IMG/VR virus record: IMGVR_UViG_3300045243_000055
Coordinates: 1-61,432 of that record
Reading direction: 5' to 3' (one strand)
DNA length: 61,432 nt
From: a virus
This document shows positions 29,972 to 36,845 of this stretch, one piece after another (within the stretch, counting starts at the first letter, position 1; each line of letters starts with the position of its first letter). Under the pieces are notes generated by a model. It searched no databases, was not told the DNA's origin, and saw only the letters and a list, made by a program, of their open reading frames with translations. The position numbers and the translations under genes are program-made.

Positions 29972-30937
29972 TCAGCCACCGAACTGACCGGCTTCGATCA
30001 GCCGCTCGATGAACTTCGTGTCCTCGATGGCGCGGCCGTAACCGCCGGCCTTGGCGCTCTCCCACTGCCGCACGATCCACGGCGGCGGCAGGATCCACTC
30101 GGTCTCGCGCGGGTAGCTGGGCCACGCCTGCTCAGTCGGCCGGCCAGCGTCGAGGGCGGCACGGGTGGCTGCCATGCACTGCACCCAGATGGCGCGCGCG
30201 GCTGCGGCCTTGGCCTCACCGACATCGACCGCGACGGGATCGAGCGCGAACACGCGGATGGCGAACGGCGCCGAGGTCTCGACCACGACGAACAACATCC
30301 CGTCGGGGACCTCGCCGTCGCGCAGATAGCTGGCACCGCGTGGATACATCGCCGCCTGCAGGTCGGCCCCGAACTCGAAGCACTGCCGGCCCCAGCGCTC
30401 CGGTGTGGCGAGCCCGCCGGTGGTCTTGAGGTCGAGTAGCGGGCCGGCGGGATCGTCGTGGAGCCAATCGACGCGAGCGCGCGCCCAGTGGTCATCCTCC
30501 TGCCAGACCAACGTCTGCTCGGGCTTGCCGTGGGTGAACAGGCCGGTGCGCGCACGGAAGTTCTCGAGCGCTTCTACGACGCGACGGGTGCTGTCGTAGG
30601 CCCTGGTCTTTAGCGGGATGCGGCCTGCCGCCAGGGCGGCGTCGCGCATCTCCTTCGCATCCTTGGTCCGGTAGCTGTCGAACGGGATGTGCTCGACCCG
30701 GTCGCTGCCTTCGAGGAACAGCGCGTGGGCAGCGGTGCCGACGTCCATGTCCTCATCGCCGGAGGACGGACCCTCGGCGACCGAGCCGCCGAGGCGCGGG
30801 TGCTCAGCGTAGGCGTGGGCGGGCGACGCCTCGATGATCTTGCGGGCGATCGAGCGCGACAGGGACGGCACCGGCGCCGGATCGGCGTGGTACTCGTGGT
30901 CGGGCATCGTGTAGATGCCGGGCTCGGTGACGGCCAT
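29972..30937 (-). CDS. RecE-like PD-(D/E)XK exonuclease (DUF3799 type)
   Basis: 321 aa from MAVTEPGIYTMPDHEYHADP, with GCGGGAAATTCC upstream. VPSLSRSIARKIIEASPAHA and GTAAHALFLEG are the N-terminal signature, and ARVDWLHDDPAGPLLDLKTT holds the catalytic Asp and the D-x-K motif, followed by DLQAAMYPRGA. This is the exonuclease-VIII C-terminal fold that makes 3' overhangs for annealing. First gene of the leftward operon, directly after the promoter/operator at 30962-31016. Confidence 0.8.
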   Translation of the reverse strand: MAVTEPGIYTMPDHEYHADPAPVPSLSRSIARKIIEASPAHAYAEHPRLGGSVAEGPSSGDEDMDVGTAAHALFLEGSDRVEHIPFDSYRTKDAKEMRDAALAAGRIPLKTRAYDSTRRVVEALENFRARTGLFTHGKPEQTLVWQEDDHWARARVDWLHDDPAGPLLDLKTTGGLATPERWGRQCFEFGADLQAAMYPRGASYLRDGEVPDGMLFVVVETSAPFAIRVFALDPVAVDVGEAKAAAARAIWVQCMAATRAALDAGRPTEQAWPSYPRETEWILPPPWIVRQWESAKAGGYGRAIEDTKFIERLIEAGQFGG

Positions 30938-30961
30938 GGAATTTCCCGCACGGTGCGGCCA

Positions 30962-30991
30962 CAAGTGTGAAGCAGAGCTTCACGCTGTCAA
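30962..30991 (-). promoter_or_regulatory. Leftward early promoter (PL-like)
   Basis: On the minus strand CCCCTTGACAGCGTGAA places a consensus -35 (TTGACA, 30991-30986), and the -10 region (about 30967-30962, CACTTG) is weaker. Operator O1 lies between the two boxes. The layout is almost base for base that of the rightward promoter at 32104-32133, including the flanking CCCCTTGACAGCGTGAA. Confidence 0.7.
30967..30983. promoter_or_regulatory. Repressor operator O1
   Basis: GTGAAGCAGAGCTTCAC, a 17-bp site with perfect GTGAAGC/GCTTCAC arms, located inside the leftward promoter. It shares the GTGAA-N7-TTCAC pattern with O2 and O4, and O3 has one change. Confidence 0.75.
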
Positions 30992-30999
30992 GGGGCGAT

Positions 31000-31016
31000 G
31001 TGAAAACACAGTTCAC
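31000..31016. promoter_or_regulatory. Repressor operator O2
   Basis: GTGAAAACACAGTTCAC has the same 17-bp length and outer arms as O1, 33 bases away and just upstream of the leftward -35 box. Two sites at this spacing permit cooperative binding. Confidence 0.7.
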
Positions 31017-31360
31017 GTCAGTTTTAGCTTGTGTGCAAAACCATACGGTATTCGCCCGTTAATGCTTGTGGATAAAGGAATGTTTTGCAGGGTGCGTCAG
31101 TTGCGGTGACGCACTATCCCCAAGTACCCCGACGTTATCTCGAAGGGGGTTGCAAGATTACCCTTGAGCAATGTGCCGGACGGGAGCACGCAGGGGGGCT
31201 TTACAATCTGGGGGTACGTTAAGGGAGGAGCAGTCGAAAATGCGACGTGCCGATGCCGCCATTCTTGACGTTCATCGAGTAATAATGCCACCGATGGGTA
31301 TATTCGCTCAGCCGGCGGGCAGAGACCCGCCGCCGTCCCATGCGCCTCATGTCGTGCTGT
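31017..31360. other. Region between early promoter and repressor gene
   Basis: No confident gene. It contains the inverted repeat GTGCGTCA-N7-TGACGCAC at 31092-31114 and a plus-strand ORF (ATG about 31241, after GGGAGGAG) that runs antisense into the repressor gene to 31524. The region is less GC-rich than its neighbours around 31017-31080. A leftward ORF of 60 codons (31219-31401) overlaps the repressor's end but has no family resemblance. Confidence 0.45.
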
Positions 31361-32032
31361 TTATGCCGAAGCCGCCACGGCCCCTTCGTCAGAGTTGCCA
31401 CTGTCGGTACGTTTCCTGCCTCTCCGCCGGACGGTTGGTTTGCGAATCTTTGCGGCCAGAAGCGGGTGACGGGTCACCAAGACAGCCCGCAACTCGGGAT
31501 CCAGTGAGTCCAGATCGCCGGTAAGCAGGAAGTCCAGCCGGCACCGATAGCGGCTGGCGAACTCGGCCGCCTGCTCGAGGTCGGGGCGAATGCCGCCAGC
31601 TTCCCAGCGGGCATAGTCGGCCTCGCTCACGCCCAGCAGTTCGGCGGCGACCGCCTGGGTGTCGGCCGTGGTCTCACGCACCCAGCGCATCCGGTGGCCG
31701 AGCCGGATCGTCTCGTGCGGTCTGACCCCTTGCACGCTGACCCTGTTGTTCTCGGTGTTGGCGGTGCCGGCGATCAGCCGGTCGAGGCTGCACCGGGTGA
31801 TCCGCTGTAGCTCGATCAGCACCGCGAAGGGCGGCTCGACCGCGCCGCGCTCGTAGAACGACAGCCGCTCCGGCGAGATGCCGATCATCACGGCGAACTG
31901 CCGCAGCGACAGTTTGGGGCGGCCGATGTCGGCACCGTGCGCCAGCCTAAGCTCGCGCAGACGTCGCCCGAAGATCTCCCGCGCCCGCTGCCCGTCGCCC
32001 TTCAGAAGCAAAAGCGTTCTCCCGTTGTTCAC
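31361..32032 (-). CDS. CI-like repressor with two helix-turn-helix domains
   Basis: 223 aa from a GTG start that is not certain. Residues 17-85 (FGRRLRELRLAHG, LSLRQFAVMIGISPERLSFY) are one XRE-type HTH. A second begins near residue 108 (RLGHRMRWVRETTADTQAVA, LGVSEADYARWEAG). There is no S24 peptidase domain, so RecA-driven self-cleavage is unlikely. It lies leftward between PL-like and PR-like promoters as cI does in lambda. The GTGAA-N7-TTCAC sites are its likely operators, by position. Confidence 0.75.
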   Translation of the reverse strand: MNNGRTLLLLKGDGQRAREIFGRRLRELRLAHGADIGRPKLSLRQFAVMIGISPERLSFYERGAVEPPFAVLIELQRITRCSLDRLIAGTANTENNRVSVQGVRPHETIRLGHRMRWVRETTADTQAVAAELLGVSEADYARWEAGGIRPDLEQAAEFASRYRCRLDFLLTGDLDSLDPELRAVLVTRHPLLAAKIRKPTVRRRGRKRTDSGNSDEGAVAASA

Positions 32033-32064
32033 GAAATGCCGTTACGCGACTCGTTCGTATCCTT

Positions 32065-32081
32065 ATGAAGCTCCGCTTCAC
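32065..32081. promoter_or_regulatory. Repressor operator O3 (at the repressor's own promoter)
   Basis: ATGAAGCTCCGCTTCAC matches the GTGAA-N7-TTCAC pattern with one change. On the minus strand it lies after TTGCAA (32090-32085) and over CATAAG (32067-32062), a plausible weak promoter for the leftward repressor gene, so it may serve autoregulation. Confidence 0.6.
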
Positions 32082-32103
32082 CGATTGCAAGTCAGAAGAC
32101 CCC

Positions 32104-32133
32104 TTGACAGCGTGAAAGCCCGTTTCACACAAT
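32104..32133 (+). promoter_or_regulatory. Rightward early promoter (PR-like)
   Basis: TTGACA at 32104-32109 and CACAAT at 32128-32133, with an 18-base spacer that contains operator O4. The flank CCCTTGACAGCGTGAA is shared with the leftward promoter. Transcription would start near 32140, so the Cro-like mRNA has almost no leader. Confidence 0.7.
32112..32128. promoter_or_regulatory. Repressor operator O4
   Basis: GTGAAAGCCCGTTTCAC, 17 bp, GTGAA-N7-TTCAC, fills the spacer of the rightward promoter, as O1 does in the leftward one. Binding here would block RNA polymerase directly. Confidence 0.75.
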
Positions 32134-32147
32134 GGGGGATGCCGACA

Positions 32148-32372
32148 ATGACCAAAATCGAGCGGGCGTTTCGGGACAAAGGGCTGCGCAACGTCGACAT
32201 CGCGCGGGCCGTCGGCGTCTCGCTGACCCTGGTGCGGTACTGGCTGATCGGCCACAGCCCGATCGCGCCCCACCACGCCAAGAGCCTCCGCAAGGCATTC
32301 GACATCCCGCTGCACGTGATGCGGCCGGACATCTGGGATGCCCCGAGCAAGAAAACCGACTGCGCCGCCTAA
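32148..32372 (+). CDS. Cro-like HTH protein
   Basis: 74 aa from the ATG at 32148, or 77 aa from the ATG at 32139, which would be nearly leaderless if transcription starts near 32140. MTKIERAFRDKGLRNVDIAR and AVGVSLTLVRYWLIGHSPIA form a Cro/YdaS-like helix-turn-helix, followed by a short helical tail. As the first gene rightward of the switch, it probably antagonises the repressor at the 17-bp operators. Confidence 0.7.
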   Translation: MTKIERAFRDKGLRNVDIARAVGVSLTLVRYWLIGHSPIAPHHAKSLRKAFDIPLHVMRPDIWDAPSKKTDCAA

Positions 32373-32387
32373 CCGGGGGAATGACCA

Positions 32388-32930
32388 ATGGATGCAGCAG
32401 GCCTAGCCGTTGTCATCGGCAACGTCCGTCCTGAGACCTTCCTGTCTCACTGGCGGGAAATCCGCGACGCGCGCGACACGTCGCACGACGCCAGCACCAC
32501 CGTCAGCCGCGCGAAGAAGGCTGCCAAGCGCGACGGCGTCGATCTCGACGTCCTGGCCGTCATGGAAAAACTGTGGGCCATGGACAGTGATGAGCGCGAT
32601 CTGTTCTTGCGCAAGATGATCGTTTACTTCCAGTGGCTCGAATCACCGCTCGGCGCCTTCGCCGAGGGGATCGAGGCGCCACAGGCCAAGCCAGCCGCGC
32701 GCGACCAGTACATCGCTTGGCAGACCGAGCAGGACGGGCTGGCCGCCGGCAAGACCGCCGGCAAGCGCGACGACAACCCGCACCCACCTGGATCCCCGCT
32801 GCACGTCGGCTGGGACAAGGGATGGAACCGGGGCTTCAAGAGCGCTCAGCGCAAGCTCGCCGGCGAGATGGTCAAGACCACCAAGGGCCGCAACGCGGCT
32901 AACGGAGCCGACAGCCACACCCCAGCCTGA
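32388..32930 (+). CDS. Rmf-like C-terminal domain protein
   Basis: 180 aa. The N-terminal helical part (SRAKKAAKRDGVDLDVLAVM, FLRKMIVYFQWLESPLG) is a pattern known from alphaproteobacterial proteins with GapR-like coiled coils. The C-terminus (GLAAGKTAGKRDDNPHPPGS, WDKGWNRGFKSA) has the NP...W..GW arrangement of ribosome-modulation-factor-like domains. DNA or RNA binding is suggested but not established. Confidence 0.6.
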   Translation: MDAAGLAVVIGNVRPETFLSHWREIRDARDTSHDASTTVSRAKKAAKRDGVDLDVLAVMEKLWAMDSDERDLFLRKMIVYFQWLESPLGAFAEGIEAPQAKPAARDQYIAWQTEQDGLAAGKTAGKRDDNPHPPGSPLHVGWDKGWNRGFKSAQRKLAGEMVKTTKGRNAANGADSHTPA

Positions 32931-32942
32931 GCGCGGTCCGCC

Positions 32943-33389
32943 GTGGACGCGCCGGAGGCGTTGCGCCTCGACGAATACGTGGCCGCCGAGGTCGACCTGC
33001 AGGCCGCCGGCGCCCATGCGTTCTCGGTCCTGATCCGACCGCCGGCGGTGTTCACCGCGTTCCCCGGCGGGCACATCCAACTCACCGGCCAGCAGGCCGC
33101 GCGCTTCGCCCGCATCGGTCTCAAACGCAACTGGCCCGACCATCTGGTGCTGCACGACGGCAGGATCATCGGCATCGAATGGAAGAAGCCGGGCGAGGAA
33201 CTGTCGCGCTCGCGCTGGGTCCGCACGCGCAAGGGCAGGCCTCGCTTCGTTGAAGGTCAGCGCGAGGGTTTTCGCAAGCTCAAGGCTGCCGGCATGGTCG
33301 GTCCGTTCCTCTGCATCAGCGTCGAACAGGCGTTGGCGATCCTCGAGGCGCACGGCGTGCCGATGCTGCCGTGGAGGATGGCAGCATGA
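32943..33389 (+). CDS. VRR-NUC-type nuclease
   Basis: 148 aa from a GTG start. WPDHLVLHDGRIIGIEWKKP carries the Asp...E-x-K core of PD-(D/E)XK VRR-NUC enzymes, followed by a Gln (EGQREGFRKLKAAGM) typical of the family. Phage VRR-NUC proteins act on branched or free DNA ends, and some are found near resolvase positions. Probable role in recombination or replication. Confidence 0.7.
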   Translation: MDAPEALRLDEYVAAEVDLQAAGAHAFSVLIRPPAVFTAFPGGHIQLTGQQAARFARIGLKRNWPDHLVLHDGRIIGIEWKKPGEELSRSRWVRTRKGRPRFVEGQREGFRKLKAAGMVGPFLCISVEQALAILEAHGVPMLPWRMAA

Positions 33390-33441
33390 GCGCGCTGCGC
33401 CTCTGCAAGGACTGCCGGTGGGTCGACAATCGCTGTGGGGT

Positions 33442-33657
33442 TCACATGAGTCGTTGCTCGTGCATTGCCGGCAATGTACGCGCGACCAACACCCCGCCAC
33501 GGCGGAGTGCATTAGCGTTCATCCCTAGTCGTTGTCGCTTGCCAATTACTGCGCGCAATGTGATGCCAAGCCGCTCAGCAATCTCCGGGTCTGTTAGGCC
33601 TTGGCGTAGCAGACCGCGCAGTGCGTTCTGTTTATCCTCTCTCCAACGCGCGCTCAT
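33442..33657 (-). CDS. GcrA N-terminal-like HTH protein
   Basis: 71 aa from MSARWREDKQNALRGLLRQG. LTDPEIAERLGITLRAVIGKRQRLGM is the helix-turn-helix seen at the start of GcrA proteins (compare the 27852 gene, KNAVIGKRNRLGL), here without the polymerase-binding C-terminal domain. It could compete for GcrA sites. It lies leftward, convergent with the nuclease gene. Confidence 0.6.
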   Translation of the reverse strand: MSARWREDKQNALRGLLRQGLTDPEIAERLGITLRAVIGKRQRLGMNANALRRGGVLVARTLPAMHEQRLM

Positions 33658-33718
33658 GCTGCGATGCCTCAGCAGGGGGCGCAACGTGCTTGCTGCTGCG
33701 CCCCAATCCCCTCCGATC

Positions 33719-34432
33719 TCAGGCGGCCTTACGGAGTGGCGCCCGCTTGTTTGTCACAATCTCCCCGTTCTCATACGGCTCCCCGCTAATCCGCATTCCA
33801 TTCGCGATCGCCTTCTTGACCTTCTCGGTATGGCCTTCCTGCATCGCGACACGGACGTTCACGCTATCGCCGGAATTGACCAGCCACGCAATCACCTTGC
33901 GCAACTGGTCTTTGTCCTCACGATTATACCCGCTCCACTCCGCAACACGCCGTGCCAGACCATAGACACTCGGCCCCTGACGACGGGCGATCAGCAACAA
34001 CTCGTCTGGGGGGAACAACCCGGCAAGGGCGCTGATCGCTGGCGCGAGACGAGACGGCAAGTCGCCTGCCGCGCCACCCAAGGCATGAACTTCCAGCCAC
34101 TGCTTGCCGGTGAGCTTCTTGCTGGTTTCGTTGATCTCACGGAAGATTTTCGTCAGATATTCGGCGCCGACTTCAATAACCAGGGCCGGGATCTGGGCGA
34201 ACTCGGGGTTCTTCAGCTTTTTCAGGCCATACACCGCAAAGCGGCGATGCCCCTCGATGATCATATAGCGCCCGTCTTCCGTCTTGTTCACCAGAATCGG
34301 GTAGTAGAGGCCGATGTCGGTGATCGAGGCCAACAGCCCCTTGATGTCGGCGTCCTCCCCGCGTCCGCGTGGGTTGAGCGGGTTCTTGTCGATCTGATCC
34401 AGCGGGATGTGGTGCACGTTGTAGTCCTTCAT
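33719..34432 (-). CDS. ParB-like nuclease-domain protein
   Basis: 237 aa from MKDYNVHHIPLDQIDKNPLN, with GGAGG nine bases upstream. LASITDIGLYYPILVNKTED and YMIIEGHRRFAVYGLKKL match the ParB/sulfiredoxin N-terminal domain (GHRR box), and a helical DNA-binding-like middle follows (PDELLLIARRQG). No ParA is present and no parS-like sites were recognised, so a partition role is uncertain; phage ParB-like proteins can also be nucleases or regulators. Confidence 0.7.
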   Translation of the reverse strand: MKDYNVHHIPLDQIDKNPLNPRGRGEDADIKGLLASITDIGLYYPILVNKTEDGRYMIIEGHRRFAVYGLKKLKNPEFAQIPALVIEVGAEYLTKIFREINETSKKLTGKQWLEVHALGGAAGDLPSRLAPAISALAGLFPPDELLLIARRQGPSVYGLARRVAEWSGYNREDKDQLRKVIAWLVNSGDSVNVRVAMQEGHTEKVKKAIANGMRISGEPYENGEIVTNKRAPLRKAA

Positions 34433-34490
34433 TGGATGAGCCTCCATCTGCGACCGGGCGAATATTCGTCCGACCGGCGCGATCACGCGC

Positions 34491-34505
34491 GACTCGTCAC
34501 GAGTC
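34491..34505. promoter_or_regulatory. GANTC palindrome at the ParB/methyltransferase divergent promoter
   Basis: GACTCGT-C-ACGAGTC is a perfect inverted repeat with a GANTC motif in each arm (34491-34495, 34501-34505). On the minus strand it overlaps a TTGACT box (34507-34502) that may be the -35 of the ParB-like gene. To the right, GATAAT at 34543-34548 is a possible -10 for the methyltransferase gene. Confidence 0.55.
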
Positions 34506-34572
34506 AAGGTCTTATTTGCTCAATCTGGCGAGATATTCTGCTGATAATCGCGCGGTCTGGGGAGAGGATGTC

Positions 34573-35280
34573 ATGAGTAGCGCGATGAACAGCGATTTTA
34601 GTATCAGCGGACCTGATACTTTATTCCGCCGGCGGGGACGCCCGCCGAACCCGTTGATCAGTCGTCTGATGGCTGACGAAGGCGTCTCGCGTATGACCGC
34701 CTTTCGACGCCTGAAGGCGAAGCGCGAGGCGGTCGCGGCTGGGAAGAAGAAGAACCACCGCGCCAAGGGCACGGGCGAGAGCGAGTGGTTCACACCAGCG
34801 GAATACATCTCCGCTGCTCGTGACGTGATGGGCAACATTGATCTTGATCCTGCGACACATCCAGCAGCGCAAGAGGCCATCCGCGCGCAACAGTTCTACA
34901 CTCGAGAGGATGATGCCCTGTCAAAGCCTTGGCAGGGGCGCGTATGGCTAAATCCACCTTATGCGCAACCGACCATCGGATACTTCGTCACCAAGCTGGT
35001 CGAGGACTTCGCTTCCGGGCGAGTGTCGCAGGCAATTATGCTGACGCACAACTATACCGAGACGCAGTGGTTCCATCGCGCCGCCGCAACGGCTTCTATG
35101 ATCTGCTTCACTCTCAGCCGCATCCGCTTCGTCGGTGTTGCCGGCGCTAGATGCAAGCCGACACAGGGGCAGGCGTTCTTTTACTTCGGCAACAACGTAA
35201 CGAAATTCGCAGAGGTATTTTCCGCGTTTGGCATGATTCTGCGCGTTTCGCGTCAAGATCATTCGCTTAGGGCCACCTGA
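34573..35280 (+). CDS. Phage DNA N6-adenine methyltransferase (Dam family)
   Basis: 235 aa, with GGGGAGAGG upstream. A basic HTH-like N-terminus (RRGRPPNPLISRLMADEGVS) precedes the methyltransferase domain: WFTPAEYISAARDVMGNIDL, the catalytic NPPY in VWLNPPYAQP, and QGQAFFYFG. This is the phage N-6-adenine methyltransferase family (PF05869 type). It could protect phage DNA from restriction or modify GANTC/GATC-type regulatory sites. The target sequence cannot be read from the protein. Confidence 0.85.
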   Translation: MSSAMNSDFSISGPDTLFRRRGRPPNPLISRLMADEGVSRMTAFRRLKAKREAVAAGKKKNHRAKGTGESEWFTPAEYISAARDVMGNIDLDPATHPAAQEAIRAQQFYTREDDALSKPWQGRVWLNPPYAQPTIGYFVTKLVEDFASGRVSQAIMLTHNYTETQWFHRAAATASMICFTLSRIRFVGVAGARCKPTQGQAFFYFGNNVTKFAEVFSAFGMILRVSRQDHSLRAT

Positions 35281-35484
35281 TGACCGGCGCCCAACTATTC
35301 CTGATCGAGCCGATCGGCATCATCTTCACGGTCGGCGTCGGTGCCGTCTTCGCGCCGCAGATCGGCCGCGCCCTGGCGTGGTGCGATCGGCAGTCGTCAC
35401 GAACGCTCGGGCTAATCCTTATCCGGCCTCGCCTTGGTCATGGCGCTGTTGGTTTGGTGGTTCTGGGCAGAGGCCTTCCCATGA
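35280..35484 (+). pseudogene. Small two-span membrane protein interrupted by a +1 frameshift
   Basis: The ATG overlaps the methyltransferase stop (TGATG). The first 48 codons (MTGAQLFLIEPIGIIFTVGV to LGLILI) encode one span and the start of a second. The next frame from 35425 continues it (GLALVMALLVWWFWAEAFP) and ends with a TGA that overlaps the next gene's ATG at 35481. Removing one C near 35423-35424 restores one 67-codon ORF. It is either a real mutation or a base-call error. Confidence 0.55.
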
Positions 35485-35702
35485 GCCGGACACTGCATGT
35501 TCGATCCTGCCGCCGCCCAGGTGACGGTGCGATCGGACGTCGACAGACGATCCTGCGCATCATCCGCGACGAGAAGGCGAAGACCGGCCGCACACCCACG
35601 GCCGAGGACATCGCACGCATCCTCGGCGGGTCCGTCCTTCGCGTGCGCCAGCATCTCGAGGCGATCGAGCAAGAAACCAACCCGCAACGGAGCCTGCTAT
35701 GA
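35481..35702 (+). CDS. LexA-DNA-binding-domain-like HTH protein
   Basis: 73 aa from MSRTLHVRSCRRPGDGAIGR. RRQTILRIIRDEKAKTGRTP and DIARILGGSVLRVRQHLEAI form a winged HTH resembling the LexA N-terminal domain, without any protease part. The stop overlaps the next ATG. A regulator of the rightward early operon is possible. Confidence 0.6.
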   Translation: MSRTLHVRSCRRPGDGAIGRRQTILRIIRDEKAKTGRTPTAEDIARILGGSVLRVRQHLEAIEQETNPQRSLL

Positions 35703-36163
35703 GCGCTGATCACTGGATGCGGTTTAACGTTGGCGACTATCTCGCCGACACCATGCACCTCTCGACAATTCAGCATGGCGCATACCTGCTTTTGATCATG
35801 CACTACTTCAAGCGGGGCGAACTCCCGGTGACCGAAAGTGGTCTCGCTAGGATCGCCAAAATCCCGCTCCGTCAGTGGCGCCTGCACTCCCCGTTGGTGA
35901 TGGCGTTGTTCAGGCACGATAATGACGCCTGGAAGCATAAGCGTATCGACGCAGAAAGGGCCAAATTACAGCGAAAAGTTGACGAGACTCACGCGCGCGG
36001 GAGTGAGCCGGCAACTCCCGCGCGCGTGAGTCCGGACCCTTCCTCCCGCGCGCACGTCCAGAAGCCAGAGCTAAAGCTAGTTAGGGGAACGCGCTTCGCG
36101 CGCCCCGCCCGTGGTGGATTTGCGCACAACGTCGCCGCACGCCGGGCGGCAGGAGCGGACTGA
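35699..36163 (+). CDS. DUF1376 protein, replication-associated
   Basis: 154 aa. WMRFNVGDYLADTMHLSTIQ and HGAYLLLIMHYFKRGELPV match DUF1376, followed by the helical KIPLRQWRLHSPLVMALFRH. DUF1376 proteins commonly stand beside phage replication genes and resemble primosome-type winged helices. The second half is a low-complexity basic/proline linker. ATGA overlap with the upstream gene. Confidence 0.75.
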   Translation: MSADHWMRFNVGDYLADTMHLSTIQHGAYLLLIMHYFKRGELPVTESGLARIAKIPLRQWRLHSPLVMALFRHDNDAWKHKRIDAERAKLQRKVDETHARGSEPATPARVSPDPSSRAHVQKPELKLVRGTRFARPARGGFAHNVAARRAAGAD

Positions 36164-36690
36164 TGAGCAATCTCACCGTGCGCCGCGCGAAGGTCGGCGA
36201 GGTACGCAACTGGGTCGAAGCGCTCGGCGTGCTGACGTGCGACAACATGACGCCGACCGAGGCCGAGATGAAAACGCTCGCCTACGTGCCGATGCTGCAG
36301 GACGACTTCCCGCCGGATGCGTTCACACAGGACTCGCTCTCGGCCGTCGCGCGCCAGTGCAAGTTCTTCCCGTCCTACGCCGAGGTGTACAACCACCTGC
36401 GCGCTTGGTGGCGCGAACGTCGACCGATGCCGATCGCATTGCCGCCACCAACTCCGGAGCCACGGCCTGAGCCAACACCCGAGGAACGCGCCTATGTCGC
36501 GGCCAGGGTGCGGGAGATCACGCAGGCGATGCGGTCAGAACCGCTCTACCGCGAGCCGAGCAACAATGACCTCGGGGCTGATCCTCCGTCCGTGCCCCGC
36601 CCGCGCGCCTATCATCTCACGCCCGAACAACTCGACATCGTCAACCCGCTGCCGGGTGGTCGGAAGCGTGTGCCGGAGTTGCCGAAATGA
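36163..36690 (+). CDS. Conserved phage protein following DUF1376
   Basis: 175 aa. DDFPPDAFTQDSLSAVARQC, KFFPSYAEVYNHLRAWWRER resembles a family that accompanies DUF1376 in alphaproteobacterial phages, where the pair occupies the place of replication O/P proteins in lambdoid genomes. The C-terminus is Pro-rich. A helicase-loading role is inferred from position only. Confidence 0.65.
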   Translation: MSNLTVRRAKVGEVRNWVEALGVLTCDNMTPTEAEMKTLAYVPMLQDDFPPDAFTQDSLSAVARQCKFFPSYAEVYNHLRAWWRERRPMPIALPPPTPEPRPEPTPEERAYVAARVREITQAMRSEPLYREPSNNDLGADPPSVPRPRAYHLTPEQLDIVNPLPGGRKRVPELPK

Positions 36691-36845
36691 ACCGCCTTGC
36701 GCCGCCGCCCGAACTCAGCACCTTCGAGACCGCCGTGATGGCGTCCAATGCGCCGGCGGTGCTGATCCTCGATCGCGGCCTGATGCGCGATCTGCTGCGC
36801 TACCTGCGGGCACTCGAGGCCGAATTGGCCGGGGAGTTCTGGTGA
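36687..36845 (+). CDS. 52-aa hypothetical protein
   Basis: MNRLAPPPELSTFETAVMAS, helical C-terminus (RDLLRYLRALEAELAG). Coupled on both sides (ATGA and GTGA). Unknown. Confidence 0.6.
   Translation: MNRLAPPPELSTFETAVMASNAPAVLILDRGLMRDLLRYLRALEAELAGEFW

Noticed and set aside
31241-31524. Plus-strand ORF with a good ribosome site (GGGAGGAG)
   Set aside because: Mostly antisense to the repressor gene, with no family resemblance. Kept only as a note in the regulatory region.
33719-34432. Phage-plasmid partition system
   Set aside because: Only a ParB-like N-terminal domain is present. No ParA-like ATPase was found, and no centromere repeats were recognised nearby.
33371-34576. Plus-strand ORF of 401 codons starting like a small Cys-rich phage protein (MSALRLCKDCRW)
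   Set aside because: Beyond the first 30 codons it is the antisense of the GcrA-like and ParB-like genes. The opening may be a truncated remnant, but no stop defines a small gene.
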